DNA of 64,000 nt from Croceibacterium ferulae (GTDB lineage Bacteria; Pseudomonadota; Alphaproteobacteria; Sphingomonadales; Sphingomonadaceae): NCBI RefSeq assembly GCF_003660445.1, contig NZ_QZVQ01000003.1, positions 372,001 to 436,000 of the forward strand, given 5' to 3'. Below, piece by piece: positions 1-7,280 of this stretch; within the stretch, counting starts at the first letter, position 1, and every line of letters begins with the position of its first letter. The notes under the pieces are model-generated. The model was not told the DNA's origin, did no database searches, and worked only from the letters and a program-made list of their open reading frames with translations. The position numbers and the translations under genes were made by a program.

Positions 1-280
1 CAAGAACGCGGTCGAGTTCATCTCCCGCTACGAGGAGGTGGTGGCCCGCGCGGCGCGCGACCGGGGCGTGGACGGGGTGGTCTGCGGCCATATCCACACG
101 GCGGAGTTCCGCACCATCGACGGTGTCGAATACTGGAACGACGGCGACTGGGTGGAAGGGTGCAACGCGCTGGTCGAACATGCGGACGGCCGGATGGAGA
201 TCCTGCATTGGGCAGACGAGATGGCCGCCCGTGCCGCAGCGCAGGACAGCGCAAAAGTCACCCGGTTGCGCGCGGCCTGA
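1..280 (+). CDS. UDP-2,3-diacylglucosamine diphosphatase-like metallophosphatase (3' part only)
   Basis: Only the last ~92 codons are present; the gene begins before the window and is open from its first base. The visible part holds the C-terminal metal-binding motif GHIHTAEF followed by YWNDGDWVEG, which is the hallmark of the LpxH-like calcineurin-type phosphoesterases that remove UMP from UDP-2,3-diacylglucosamine in lipid A synthesis. The GHIH histidines would complete a dinuclear metal site. It is followed after 10 bp by a GT4 glycosyltransferase, and the pairing suggests a lipid or envelope glycan role. Many alphaproteobacteria use LpxI for the lipid A step, so the substrate of this paralogue is not certain. 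Confidence 0.85.
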   Translation, partial: KNAVEFISRYEEVVARAARDRGVDGVVCGHIHTAEFRTIDGVEYWNDGDWVEGCNALVEHADGRMEILHWADEMAARAAAQDSAKVTRLRAA

Positions 281-290
281 GGCGGGCCAG

Positions 291-1331
291 GTGCGCCTCG
301 CGCTGGTCACCGACGCCTGGGCCCCGCAGGTCAATGGCGTGGTCCGCACGCTGGCGGCGGTGACCGCGCAATTGCGCAGCCGCGGGCACGAGGTGGGCGT
401 GATCTCGCCCGACATGTTCCGGTCGCTGCCATGTCCCACCTATCCGGAGATCCGGCTGGCGATGACCGGCGCCGGACGGGTCGGCCGGTTGCTGGACGAA
501 TTCGCGCCCGACGCGCTGCATCTCAGCACCGAAGGTCCGCTGGGCTGGGCCGCGCGCGGCTGGTCGGTGCGGCGGGGCCGGGCCTTCACCACCGCCTATC
601 ACACGCAGTTCCCGGACTATCTGGCGCGGCGCACCGGGCTCGATCCGCGGCTGTTCTGGCCCTACATCCGCCACTTCCACCGCCCGGCGGCGGGCATCAT
701 GGTGGCGACCGGCACGATTCGCGACCAGTTGCAGGCGCAGGGGCTGACCCAGGTGCGCCCGTGGGGGCGCGGGGTGGATCTGGCCGCCTTCGGGCCCGAT
801 GTCGCCCCGCCCGACCTGTTCTTCGACCTGCCGCGGCCGATCCAGCTTTATGTCGGCCGCGTGGCGCCGGAAAAGAATGTGGAGGCGTTCCTCGCCAACA
901 CTCACGGGGGCAGCAAGGTGGTGGTGGGCGACGGCCCCGCGCTGGCCCGGCTGCAGGCGCAGTTTCCGCAGGCGCTGTTCCTGGGCAGGCAGAGCGGCGC
1001 GGCGCTGGCCGCCTGTTATGCCGGGGCGGACGTGCTGGTCTTCCCCAGCCGGACCGACACGTTCGGGCTGGTGATGATCGAGGCGCTGGCCTGCGGCACG
1101 CCGGTGGCCGCCTACCCGGTCGCCGGCCCGTTGGACGTGCTGACGCCCGCCAGCGGCGCCATGGCGGACCGGCTGGAGGATGCGATCGCCGGCGCCGTCA
1201 GGCTGGACCGCGGCGATTGCCTGGCGCATGGCCGATCCTTCACCTGGGCCGCCAGCGCCGACCAGTTCCTGCACGCGCTGGAGCCTGCCGGTGCGCTGCG
1301 CGACGGTAACAAACGGCCCGCTTTCGCCTGA
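291..1331 (+). CDS. GT4-type glycosyltransferase (alpha-mannosyltransferase-like)
   Basis: A 346-aa GT-B fold glycosyltransferase. The start is taken as GTG 291, because the family N-terminus RLALVTDAWAPQVNGVVRTL begins there and the upstream in-frame stretch overlaps the preceding phosphatase. The donor-site loop near residues 250-270 reads FPSRTDTFGLVMIEALACG, the GT4 signature with D in place of the first E of the usual E-x7-E pair. LYVGRVAPEKN marks the start of the C-terminal Rossmann lobe. Relatives include GDP-mannose-dependent mannosyltransferases and sulfolipid synthase-like proteins. It lies 10 bp after the metallophosphatase, so the two are probably cotranscribed. The sugar and acceptor cannot be told from sequence alone. 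Confidence 0.9.
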   Translation: MRLALVTDAWAPQVNGVVRTLAAVTAQLRSRGHEVGVISPDMFRSLPCPTYPEIRLAMTGAGRVGRLLDEFAPDALHLSTEGPLGWAARGWSVRRGRAFTTAYHTQFPDYLARRTGLDPRLFWPYIRHFHRPAAGIMVATGTIRDQLQAQGLTQVRPWGRGVDLAAFGPDVAPPDLFFDLPRPIQLYVGRVAPEKNVEAFLANTHGGSKVVVGDGPALARLQAQFPQALFLGRQSGAALAACYAGADVLVFPSRTDTFGLVMIEALACGTPVAAYPVAGPLDVLTPASGAMADRLEDAIAGAVRLDRGDCLAHGRSFTWAASADQFLHALEPAGALRDGNKRPAFA

Positions 1332-1376
1332 TCTTCTTGCCGTTCGCATCCATAAGGGTTACATCTGTTCCGGTAC

Positions 1377-1407
1377 GGCCGCTCCGCGATGGGGCGGCCC
1401 TTTGTTT
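1377..1407 (+). terminator. Intrinsic terminator-like hairpin after GT4 gene
   Basis: A 9-bp stem (GGCCGCTCC with GGGGCGGCC, one G-T pair) closes a 5-nt loop and is followed by CTTTGTTT. It lies between the glycosyltransferase stop and the trcR start, which would separate the two transcription units. Confidence 0.6.
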
Positions 1408-1425
1408 ATCGAGCGGAGAGCCGAC

Positions 1426-2136
1426 GTGGCCCAGCCCACCCCCCTGATGCCCCATGCGACCGCCAGCTGGCTGGTCGACAACACCGCATTGAGCTTCGAG
1501 CAGATCTCGGAATTCTGCGGGCTGCACATCCTGGAGGTGCAGGCCATGGCGGACGACCTCACCAGCACGAAGTATACCGGCCGCGACCCGGTCCATTCCG
1601 GTGAACTGACCCATGCGGAGATCGAGAAGGCGCAGGCGGACCCCGCCTACCGCCTGAAGATGCACCGCGCGCCGGTGGATGTCAGCCGAACCAAGGGCCC
1701 GCGCTACACCCCGGTGTCCAAGCGGCAGGACAAGCCCGACGGTATTGCCTGGATCATCCGCAACCACCCGGAAATCAGCAATGCGCAGATCGGCAAGCTG
1801 ATCGGCACGACCCGCACCACGATCGATGCCATCCGCGAACGCAGCCACTGGAACATCAGCAACATCACGCCAAAGGATCCCGTCACGCTGGGCCTGTGTT
1901 CGCAGCGGGAGCTGGATGCAGCGGTGGCCCGCGCCGGCAAGAACCTGCCGCAGGACAATGATGCGGACGAAGGTGCGGAGCCCGTGGCCGAGCAGCGCGA
2001 CGATCGCGCCATCCTGATCCAGGAACTGCGCGCCGAACGCGATGCCGCGAGCCGCGCCGCATCCGAAGCCGCGCAGGAGGCCGAGGCCGAGGCATGGCTG
2101 GAGGCACGCCGCACGGCCGAGGCTGGCGAGGGCTGA
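1426..2136 (+). CDS. trcR: DUF1013 cell-cycle transcriptional regulator TrcR
   Basis: A 236-aa cytoplasmic protein of the DUF1013 family, which occurs almost only in alphaproteobacteria and is named TrcR from work in the Caulobacter cell-cycle field. Start GTG 1426 is preceded by GCGGAGAG at good spacing and gives the family N-terminus (ATASWLVDNTALSFEQIS). Conserved blocks are SEFCGLHILEVQAMADD, TPVSKRQDKPDGIAWIIRNHPE and IGKLIGTTRTTIDAIRERSHWN; the last two look like a helix-turn-helix unit. The C-terminal third is charged and Ala/Glu-rich, probably coiled coil. It is a single-gene unit between two hairpins. The direct regulatory targets in this lineage are not known to me. Confidence 0.88.
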   Translation: MAQPTPLMPHATASWLVDNTALSFEQISEFCGLHILEVQAMADDLTSTKYTGRDPVHSGELTHAEIEKAQADPAYRLKMHRAPVDVSRTKGPRYTPVSKRQDKPDGIAWIIRNHPEISNAQIGKLIGTTRTTIDAIRERSHWNISNITPKDPVTLGLCSQRELDAAVARAGKNLPQDNDADEGAEPVAEQRDDRAILIQELRAERDAASRAASEAAQEAEAEAWLEARRTAEAGEG

Positions 2137-2148
2137 GGCCGACGGGCT

Positions 2149-2178
2149 AGCAGGGGCGGCGACCAGGCCGCCCCTGCT
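2149..2178. terminator. Bidirectional terminator between trcR and DUF2141 gene
   Basis: A perfect 12-bp inverted repeat (AGCAGGGGCGGC, loop GACCAG, then its complement) sits between two convergent genes. No clear T-tract follows in either direction, so termination strength is uncertain, but position and stem fit a shared terminator. Confidence 0.65.
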
Positions 2179-2191
2179 GGCCCTGCTGCCG

Positions 2192-2728
2192 TCACATATA
2201 CTTCATGGTGATGGCGATCGGCTGCACCGTACGCGCCGGCACATTGAAGTTGGTGCTGGTGTAGCTGGGTTTGCCCAAATTGAAGATGTTGATGGACGGG
2301 TTGTTGCTCATGCCCCCGCCATCGGTGCGCAGGTCCGTCCGGCCGTTATTGTTCACATCGTGCCGCACCGCGATGGCATAGGTGCCGGCTACCGGCACGG
2401 GCATGCACACCTGCATCGTGCCGCCGCGCGCGGGCAGTTCGATCCGGTTGATCCAGCGTCCGCTCTGCAGCCAGTCGGCCTTGATGCCGCGATACAGCTG
2501 CACCCGCAACGTCCCGCCACCCTGCTTGATGCCGGTTATCGTGATGAAGATCGCCGGCCCCCGGTCGGCGCGGCAGAGGGCCGGATTGTGCCCGATCTCG
2601 TTCTGGAACTGCGCCTGCGCCGGCATCGCCGTGCCCGCCAGCAAGGCGACACAGGTGAAAGCGGCGACGGGCAGACGGCGGAGGCGACGAAATGAGGTCA
2701 AGCGAAGGGTTCCGTAAACAGCTGGCAT
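2192..2728 (-). CDS. DUF2141 secreted protein
   Basis: A 178-aa protein with an N-terminal signal peptide: Arg-rich n-region (FRRLRRLP), hydrophobic core VAAFTCVALLAGTAM and cleavage expected near PAQAQ. The mature part matches the DUF2141 pattern: ITITGIKQGGGTLRVQLY early, then the segment GTYAIAVRHDVNNNGRTDLR and a beta-rich C-terminus. Family members are periplasmic or secreted and of unknown function. The gene is convergent with trcR and divergent from the GT2 gene at 2810, with a short shared promoter region of about 80 bp. Confidence 0.85.
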   Translation of the reverse strand: MPAVYGTLRLTSFRRLRRLPVAAFTCVALLAGTAMPAQAQFQNEIGHNPALCRADRGPAIFITITGIKQGGGTLRVQLYRGIKADWLQSGRWINRIELPARGGTMQVCMPVPVAGTYAIAVRHDVNNNGRTDLRTDGGGMSNNPSINIFNLGKPSYTSTNFNVPARTVQPIAITMKYM

Positions 2729-2809
2729 GATAAGGCCCGGCCGCGAATGGTATCGCGGCAGACCAAGGGTTGGTGAACGACCCCGTTTTGCCGCAGGAGC
2801 GGTGAACTC

Positions 2810-4066
2810 GTGCTTAATCGTACATTCTCCATATGGGCAGGGCGGGGCGGACGTTCTACAATGCCGACCCGGACGGCGATGGCGGCCGGTTCAACCGTAA
2901 CAGCCGGAGCGGAATGCCGCGTGGACCCGAGCACCCGTTTAGCGACCTGGCCGGCCGCCTTGCCGCATGTAACGGTGGTGATCCCGGCGTGGAACATGGG
3001 CCGGTACATCGCGCGGTCCATCGCCAGCGCGCTGGCCCAGACCTGGCCCGCGCTGGACGTGCTGGTGGTGGACGACGGATCGACGGACGACACCCGCGCC
3101 ATTGCGGAGGAGATCGCGGCGCGCGATCCCCGCGTCAGCGTGCACAGCTTCCCCAATGGCGGCGTGGCACGGGCGCGCAATCGCGGGACCGAACTGGCGC
3201 GCGGCACCTGGGTCGCGTTCCTGGATGCGGACGATCTGTGGCATCCGGCCAAGATAGAGAAGCAGCTGACCGCGTTGCAGGTCCATCCGCCGGAGGAAGG
3301 CTGGGTCGGCTGCTATACCCTGTTCCGCATGGTGGACGAACACGACCAGGTGATCGCCAGCGGCTATGGCGCGGGCAAGCGCGGGTCATTCTTCTACGAT
3401 CACCTGCTGGTCAATCATGTGGGCAACGGGTCCAGCCTGCTGGTGCTGCGCGAAGCCGCGCTGGAGGTGGGGGGCTTCGACCCGTCCTATGCGGAGGCCG
3501 GCATCGGCGGCAGCGAGGATTTCGATTTCCAGCTGCGCCTGCTGATGCGGTACAAGCTGGAATATGTCCCCGAATATCTGGTCGGCTACCGGCTGCATGC
3601 GGCACAGATGTCGGCGGACCAGACGCGCATGGCGCTGGGCCACATCGCGGTGGTCGAACGCTTCGTCCACGCGGCGCAGCTGGATGGGCGCCAGGCGCAG
3701 TTCGCGCTGGTGGCGGCCAATCGCAACGCGGTGGCGGCCTTTGCCCGGTCGGGCGACTGGACCAATGTCCGCCGCGCGGCGCGCAAATTGTGGGGGGACG
3801 ATCGCTCCGCCGCCCTGATGTTCGCCGCCGACCGGCTCAGCTTCGCCGCCCGCCGCGGCCTGGCGCGGCTGGGCCATCGCTGGGGCAGTCATGCCCGGCT
3901 GAGCACCCGGAGCTGGCCCTTCGCCGAGTGCGACCCGCTGCCGGGAATCCTGCCGGACGGACGCCAGGCCCGCCCCGGCTCGCCCCTCTACCCCGCGCCA
4001 CTGGACAGTCCGCAGGGCCCGCTGGCCGAGGACGAGGTGGAAGAAGCCGACGAGGACGAGGCGTAG
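2810..4066 (+). CDS. GT2 family glycosyltransferase
   Basis: A 418-aa GT-A fold glycosyltransferase in the longest version. VTVVIPAWNMG (about residue 54 on), VVDDGSTDD (86-94) and FLDADD (137-142) are the nucleotide-sugar-binding loops and the metal-binding DxD-type motif. The start is uncertain: GTG 2810 has GGAG ten bases upstream, but GTG 2921 also has an upstream GGAG and lies much nearer the catalytic domain; residues 1-50 have no family character. The last ~20 residues form a strongly acidic tail (EDEVEEADEDEA). It converges on the GT2-methyltransferase gene 4 bp away and belongs to a small glycan-modifying group. Acceptor unknown. Confidence 0.88.
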   Translation: MLNRTFSIWAGRGGRSTMPTRTAMAAGSTVTAGAECRVDPSTRLATWPAALPHVTVVIPAWNMGRYIARSIASALAQTWPALDVLVVDDGSTDDTRAIAEEIAARDPRVSVHSFPNGGVARARNRGTELARGTWVAFLDADDLWHPAKIEKQLTALQVHPPEEGWVGCYTLFRMVDEHDQVIASGYGAGKRGSFFYDHLLVNHVGNGSSLLVLREAALEVGGFDPSYAEAGIGGSEDFDFQLRLLMRYKLEYVPEYLVGYRLHAAQMSADQTRMALGHIAVVERFVHAAQLDGRQAQFALVAANRNAVAAFARSGDWTNVRRAARKLWGDDRSAALMFAADRLSFAARRGLARLGHRWGSHARLSTRSWPFAECDPLPGILPDGRQARPGSPLYPAPLDSPQGPLAEDEVEEADEDEA

Positions 4067-4069
4067 AGC

Positions 4070-5647
4070 CTAGCCCGCCTTCACCGCGCGCAGGGTGACC
4101 ACCATCGGATAGGCCGCGTCGGCCTGCTCCAGCCACTCGGTCCGCACCTCCTCCTGCGCCAGGCCGTGCAGGAAGCAGGTGGCGGCATAGACATTGCCCT
4201 CCACCATCACTGTCATGTTCTCCGCCCCGAACAGGGGTTCGAACATGCGCGTGACGGAGGAGCCGGTCAGCGACCAGAACCAGTTCGCGCCCCATTCGCC
4301 GCGATCCACGCTGCTGGTGCCCGGCACGGTCAGCAGCAGCACGCCGCCGGGCTTCAGCGCCCGGTACAGCTCCGCCGCGGCGTCGGGCATGTCCCACACC
4401 AGCATCAGCGTCTGCGTCAGCACCAGGCAGTCGAAGGCATCGGCGGGCAGCAGGCCCGGCTGGCCCAGATCGCCGACGATGGTCGCTTCCGGGTTCTCGG
4501 CATGGGCGTGCAGCACATCCTGCCGGGTGATCGCGGCGCCGCCGAACCTTTGGGAATATTCGGCATCCCCCACCTCCAGCACGCGGCCGGCGATGTCGGG
4601 CCGGTGCCGGTCCAGGAACCGTTCGATATAGAAGCGATCGATCGGCGTGCCCCGGTCATAGCCGAAATTGGGGCTGATCGGCGTCGGCCGGTCCATGTCG
4701 CCCAGATTGGCGCGGCCCGGTTCCGGCGTGCCGGTCAGCCGGCGCTTCGCCTTGGCAAAGGCGGCGGGCGGCAGGGCACGGCGCGCGGCCCACACGGCGG
4801 CGGCGATCAGCGATGCAGCGGGGGCGAGGCGGGCCATGCGCCACCTTTGCCCGGCAATGCGCGCCAGCGATAGACCCGCCGTTTCCCGCCCCGAACTCCT
4901 CCACGCGGCCAGCGCATAGGCGCGCGCCCACCCACGCCGCCCCCGCGCCACCGCGGCCTGCCCCTCCGCGTCCACCGGCATGTGCCGCTGCTGCACCGCC
5001 CAGGCGGCGGCCAGCACACGGGCCGGATCGCCGGACGCGTTGGTGCCGTGGATGCGGTATTCGGCCATCAGATGATCGTGGCAGGCGACCGGCCAGCGCA
5101 GCGCCAACCGCAGGAACAGGTCGTAATCCTCGCATTGGCGAAGGGCCTCGTCGAAGCCGCCGGCCTCCAGCAGCCGGGCCCGGTCGAACAGGGCGGTGGC
5201 GATCATGCCCACGCAATTGGTGCGCAGGAAGGCCAGCCGCGCATCCGGTTCGCAGCGTTCCAGCGCCGGCGGGGTCAGTGGGCGCCACTCCGCGTCGACC
5301 CGCCGGTGCGCGCCATAGACGAAGGCGGCTTGTGGATGCGCCGCCATGCATGCTGCCGCGTGGGCCAGGGCACCGGGCAGCAGCCGGTCATCCGCATCCA
5401 GGAACAGCACGGCATCGCCGGTGGCCGCCCGCGCACCGCTGTTGCGCGCCGCCGAAGGTCCGCGCGGCGTATCGTGGCGCAGCACCTGCACTCCGGCGAA
5501 GCGCGTGGCGACCTGCGCCGTGTCATCGGCAGAGCCGTCATCCACCACGATGATCCGGGCCGGCACGTCCTGCGCCACGATGCTCGCGATCGCCTCCGCC
5601 AGCCAAGGGGCCGCATTGTGCGCCGGGATGACGACGCTGATGCTCAT
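4070..5647 (-). CDS. GT2 glycosyltransferase fused to SAM-dependent methyltransferase
   Basis: A 525-aa two-domain protein. Residues 1 to about 290 are a GT2 domain: ISVVIPAHNAAPW at 3-15, IIVVDDGSADD at 32-42 and LFLDADD at 81-87. Residues about 318-525 are a class I methyltransferase: GRVLEVGDAEYS (motif I, near 355), the DAFDCLVLTQ segment (motif IV region) and ALKPGGVLLLTVPG (motif VI region). No stop lies between the domains; an internal ATG at 4696 opens the methyltransferase part, so a second translation start is possible. The C-terminus could O-methylate the sugar added by the N-terminus, which is inference. The stop codon of the upstream GT2 gene overlaps this start in an ATGA junction (5644-5647), indicating one operon. 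Confidence 0.88.
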   Translation of the reverse strand: MSISVVIPAHNAAPWLAEAIASIVAQDVPARIIVVDDGSADDTAQVATRFAGVQVLRHDTPRGPSAARNSGARAATGDAVLFLDADDRLLPGALAHAAACMAAHPQAAFVYGAHRRVDAEWRPLTPPALERCEPDARLAFLRTNCVGMIATALFDRARLLEAGGFDEALRQCEDYDLFLRLALRWPVACHDHLMAEYRIHGTNASGDPARVLAAAWAVQQRHMPVDAEGQAAVARGRRGWARAYALAAWRSSGRETAGLSLARIAGQRWRMARLAPAASLIAAAVWAARRALPPAAFAKAKRRLTGTPEPGRANLGDMDRPTPISPNFGYDRGTPIDRFYIERFLDRHRPDIAGRVLEVGDAEYSQRFGGAAITRQDVLHAHAENPEATIVGDLGQPGLLPADAFDCLVLTQTLMLVWDMPDAAAELYRALKPGGVLLLTVPGTSSVDRGEWGANWFWSLTGSSVTRMFEPLFGAENMTVMVEGNVYAATCFLHGLAQEEVRTEWLEQADAAYPMVVTLRAVKAG

Positions 5648-6519
5648 CGCCGCAGAATCCCGCGCAGCCACAAGGCCAGCCGGCCGATGGCGGTATGGCG
5701 GTATGTCGCGGGGCGCAGCCGGTCGCGCACCAGCCGCCGGCGCACGGCGCGCGCCACCACCGGCACGTCGTTGCGCCGCAGCCAGTCGCGATACCAGCGG
5801 AGAAAGAACCGCCGCCGGGCCGGGTAATGCCCGCCGCCGATCATTCCCGCCACCGAGCTGTCGGCATGGATGCGGTAATCCAGCCAGACCTCGCTGGAGA
5901 ACCACACGGGCAGCGTGGCGAAGATCTTGCCGAAGGCGGCGCAATCCTCGAACGATCCGGTGAACTGGTCCTCGAACCCGCCGACCTCCGCCAAGGCATC
6001 GCGCCGCACCAGCACGTCGGACGGGCAGGGCGCCCCTGCCGCGCCCAGCGGGTACAGCGCCAGCGCGGCTTCCGGCGGCGGGACCAGGCAATCATGGCGG
6101 TGCCCGGTCGGCGTCAGCACATCGGCGCGTCCCTCCCAGCTGCCCCAGTAATTGACCGTGCCCGCCAGCAGCGCGATCCGTGGTTCCGCCTCCACGATCG
6201 CCAGCTGCGCCTCCAGCTTGCCCGGCCGCCAGCGATCGTCCGCGTCGATGAAGGCGATCCACGGGGCCTGCGCATGGGCCAGCCCCAGATTGCGCGCCGC
6301 ACTCATCCCGCGATTGCCGCCCCCCGGATGCGCCAGGCAGCGGATGCGCCGGTCGTCGGCGGCATAGAACCGCGCCAGCGCCGCGCTCCGGTCGGTGCTG
6401 CCGTCATCGACCAGCAGCAGTTCCCAGTCGCCACGATCCTGTGCCAGCACGCTGTCGATAGCTTCGCCCAGGAAGCGTTCGCCGTTCAGATAGATGCAGA
6501 TGATGGAGACAGCGGGCAC
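5644..6519 (-). CDS. GT2 family glycosyltransferase
   Basis: A GT2 glycosyltransferase of about 291 aa with [20 protein letters not shown] at the N-terminus, [12 protein letters not shown], and FIDADDRW as the DxD-type motif. The C-terminus is basic and hydrophobic ([17 protein letters not shown]), suggesting peripheral membrane contact. The start is set at GTG 6519 because it lies just before the first beta strand. In-frame starts further upstream run into the divergent rpe gene and lack family residues; none has a strong Shine-Dalgarno sequence. It is the first gene of a two-gene operon with the GT2-methyltransferase fusion, so the two probably act on the same glycan. Confidence 0.87.
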   Translation of the reverse strand: MPAVSIICIYLNGERFLGEAIDSVLAQDRGDWELLLVDDGSTDRSAALARFYAADDRRIRCLAHPGGGNRGMSAARNLGLAHAQAPWIAFIDADDRWRPGKLEAQLAIVEAEPRIALLAGTVNYWGSWEGRADVLTPTGHRHDCLVPPPEAALALYPLGAAGAPCPSDVLVRRDALAEVGGFEDQFTGSFEDCAAFGKIFATLPVWFSSEVWLDYRIHADSSVAGMIGGGHYPARRRFFLRWYRDWLRRNDVPVVARAVRRRLVRDRLRPATYRHTAIGRLALWLRGILRR

Positions 6520-6604
6520 GGCCGGGCTTGTAGCTTGCCCGATGGCCCGCCGCACCCCTGTTCCCGCTTGTTGCGCCCGATCACCATCGGTAAGCGATGG
6601 GCGC

Positions 6605-7276
6605 ATGAGCACCGCGCCGCTGATCTCGCCTTCCATGCTGTCCGCAGATTTCGCCCGGCTGGGGGAGGAGGTGCGCGCCATCGATGCGGCGGGTGCCGAC
6701 TGGATCCACCTGGACGTGATGGACGGCCATTTCGTGCCCAACCTCACCTTCGGTCCGATGGTGGTGCAGGCGATGCGGCCCTACAGCGCCAAGACCTTCG
6801 ACGTGCACCTGATGGTCAGCCCGGTGGATCTGTGGATCGAGCCGTTCGCCAAGGCAGGCGCGGACTACATCACCGTCCACCCGGAGGCTGGCGCCCACAC
6901 CCACCGCACGGTGCAGGCGATCCGCGCGGCGGGCGCGAAGCCGGGCATCTCGCTCAACCCCGCGACGCCGGCCAAGATGCTGGACTACCTGCTGGACGAG
7001 ATCGACCTGGTGCTGGTGATGAGCGTCAATCCCGGCTTCGGCGGGCAGAGCTTCATCGCCAGCCAGCTGAAGAAGATCGAGGCGATCCGCAAGATGATCG
7101 ACAAGACCGGCCGCGACATCCGGCTGGAGGTGGATGGCGGTGTGAGCCCCACCACGGCGCGGCAATGCGTGGAGGCGGGCGCAGACGTGCTGGTCGCCGG
7201 CAGCGCCGCCTTTGCCGGCGGGCCGGATCGCTACGCCGCCAATATCGCCGCCTTGCGCGGGACCGGGCAGGCCTGA
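6605..7276 (+). CDS. rpe: Ribulose-phosphate 3-epimerase
   Basis: A 223-aa TIM-barrel enzyme interconverting ribulose 5-phosphate and xylulose 5-phosphate in the pentose phosphate pathway. Family signatures are [10 protein letters not shown] at the start, [11 protein letters not shown] (metal and catalytic Asp region), [16 protein letters not shown] and the second catalytic aspartate in LEVDGGVSP. Length is normal. ATG 6605 gives [16 protein letters not shown]; the longer frame upstream has no family residues. It heads a plus-strand run with the heparinase-like gene 4 bp downstream and purH. Confidence 0.96.
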   Translation: MSTAPLISPSMLSADFARLGEEVRAIDAAGADWIHLDVMDGHFVPNLTFGPMVVQAMRPYSAKTFDVHLMVSPVDLWIEPFAKAGADYITVHPEAGAHTHRTVQAIRAAGAKPGISLNPATPAKMLDYLLDEIDLVLVMSVNPGFGGQSFIASQLKKIEAIRKMIDKTGRDIRLEVDGGVSPTTARQCVEAGADVLVAGSAAFAGGPDRYAANIAALRGTGQA

Positions 7277-7280
7277 CGCG

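Noticed and set aside
4070-4696. Methyltransferase as a separate gene from ATG 4696
   Set aside because: The frame runs unbroken from the GT2 domain, with no ribosome-binding site at 4696. Annotated as a fusion, with the internal start noted.
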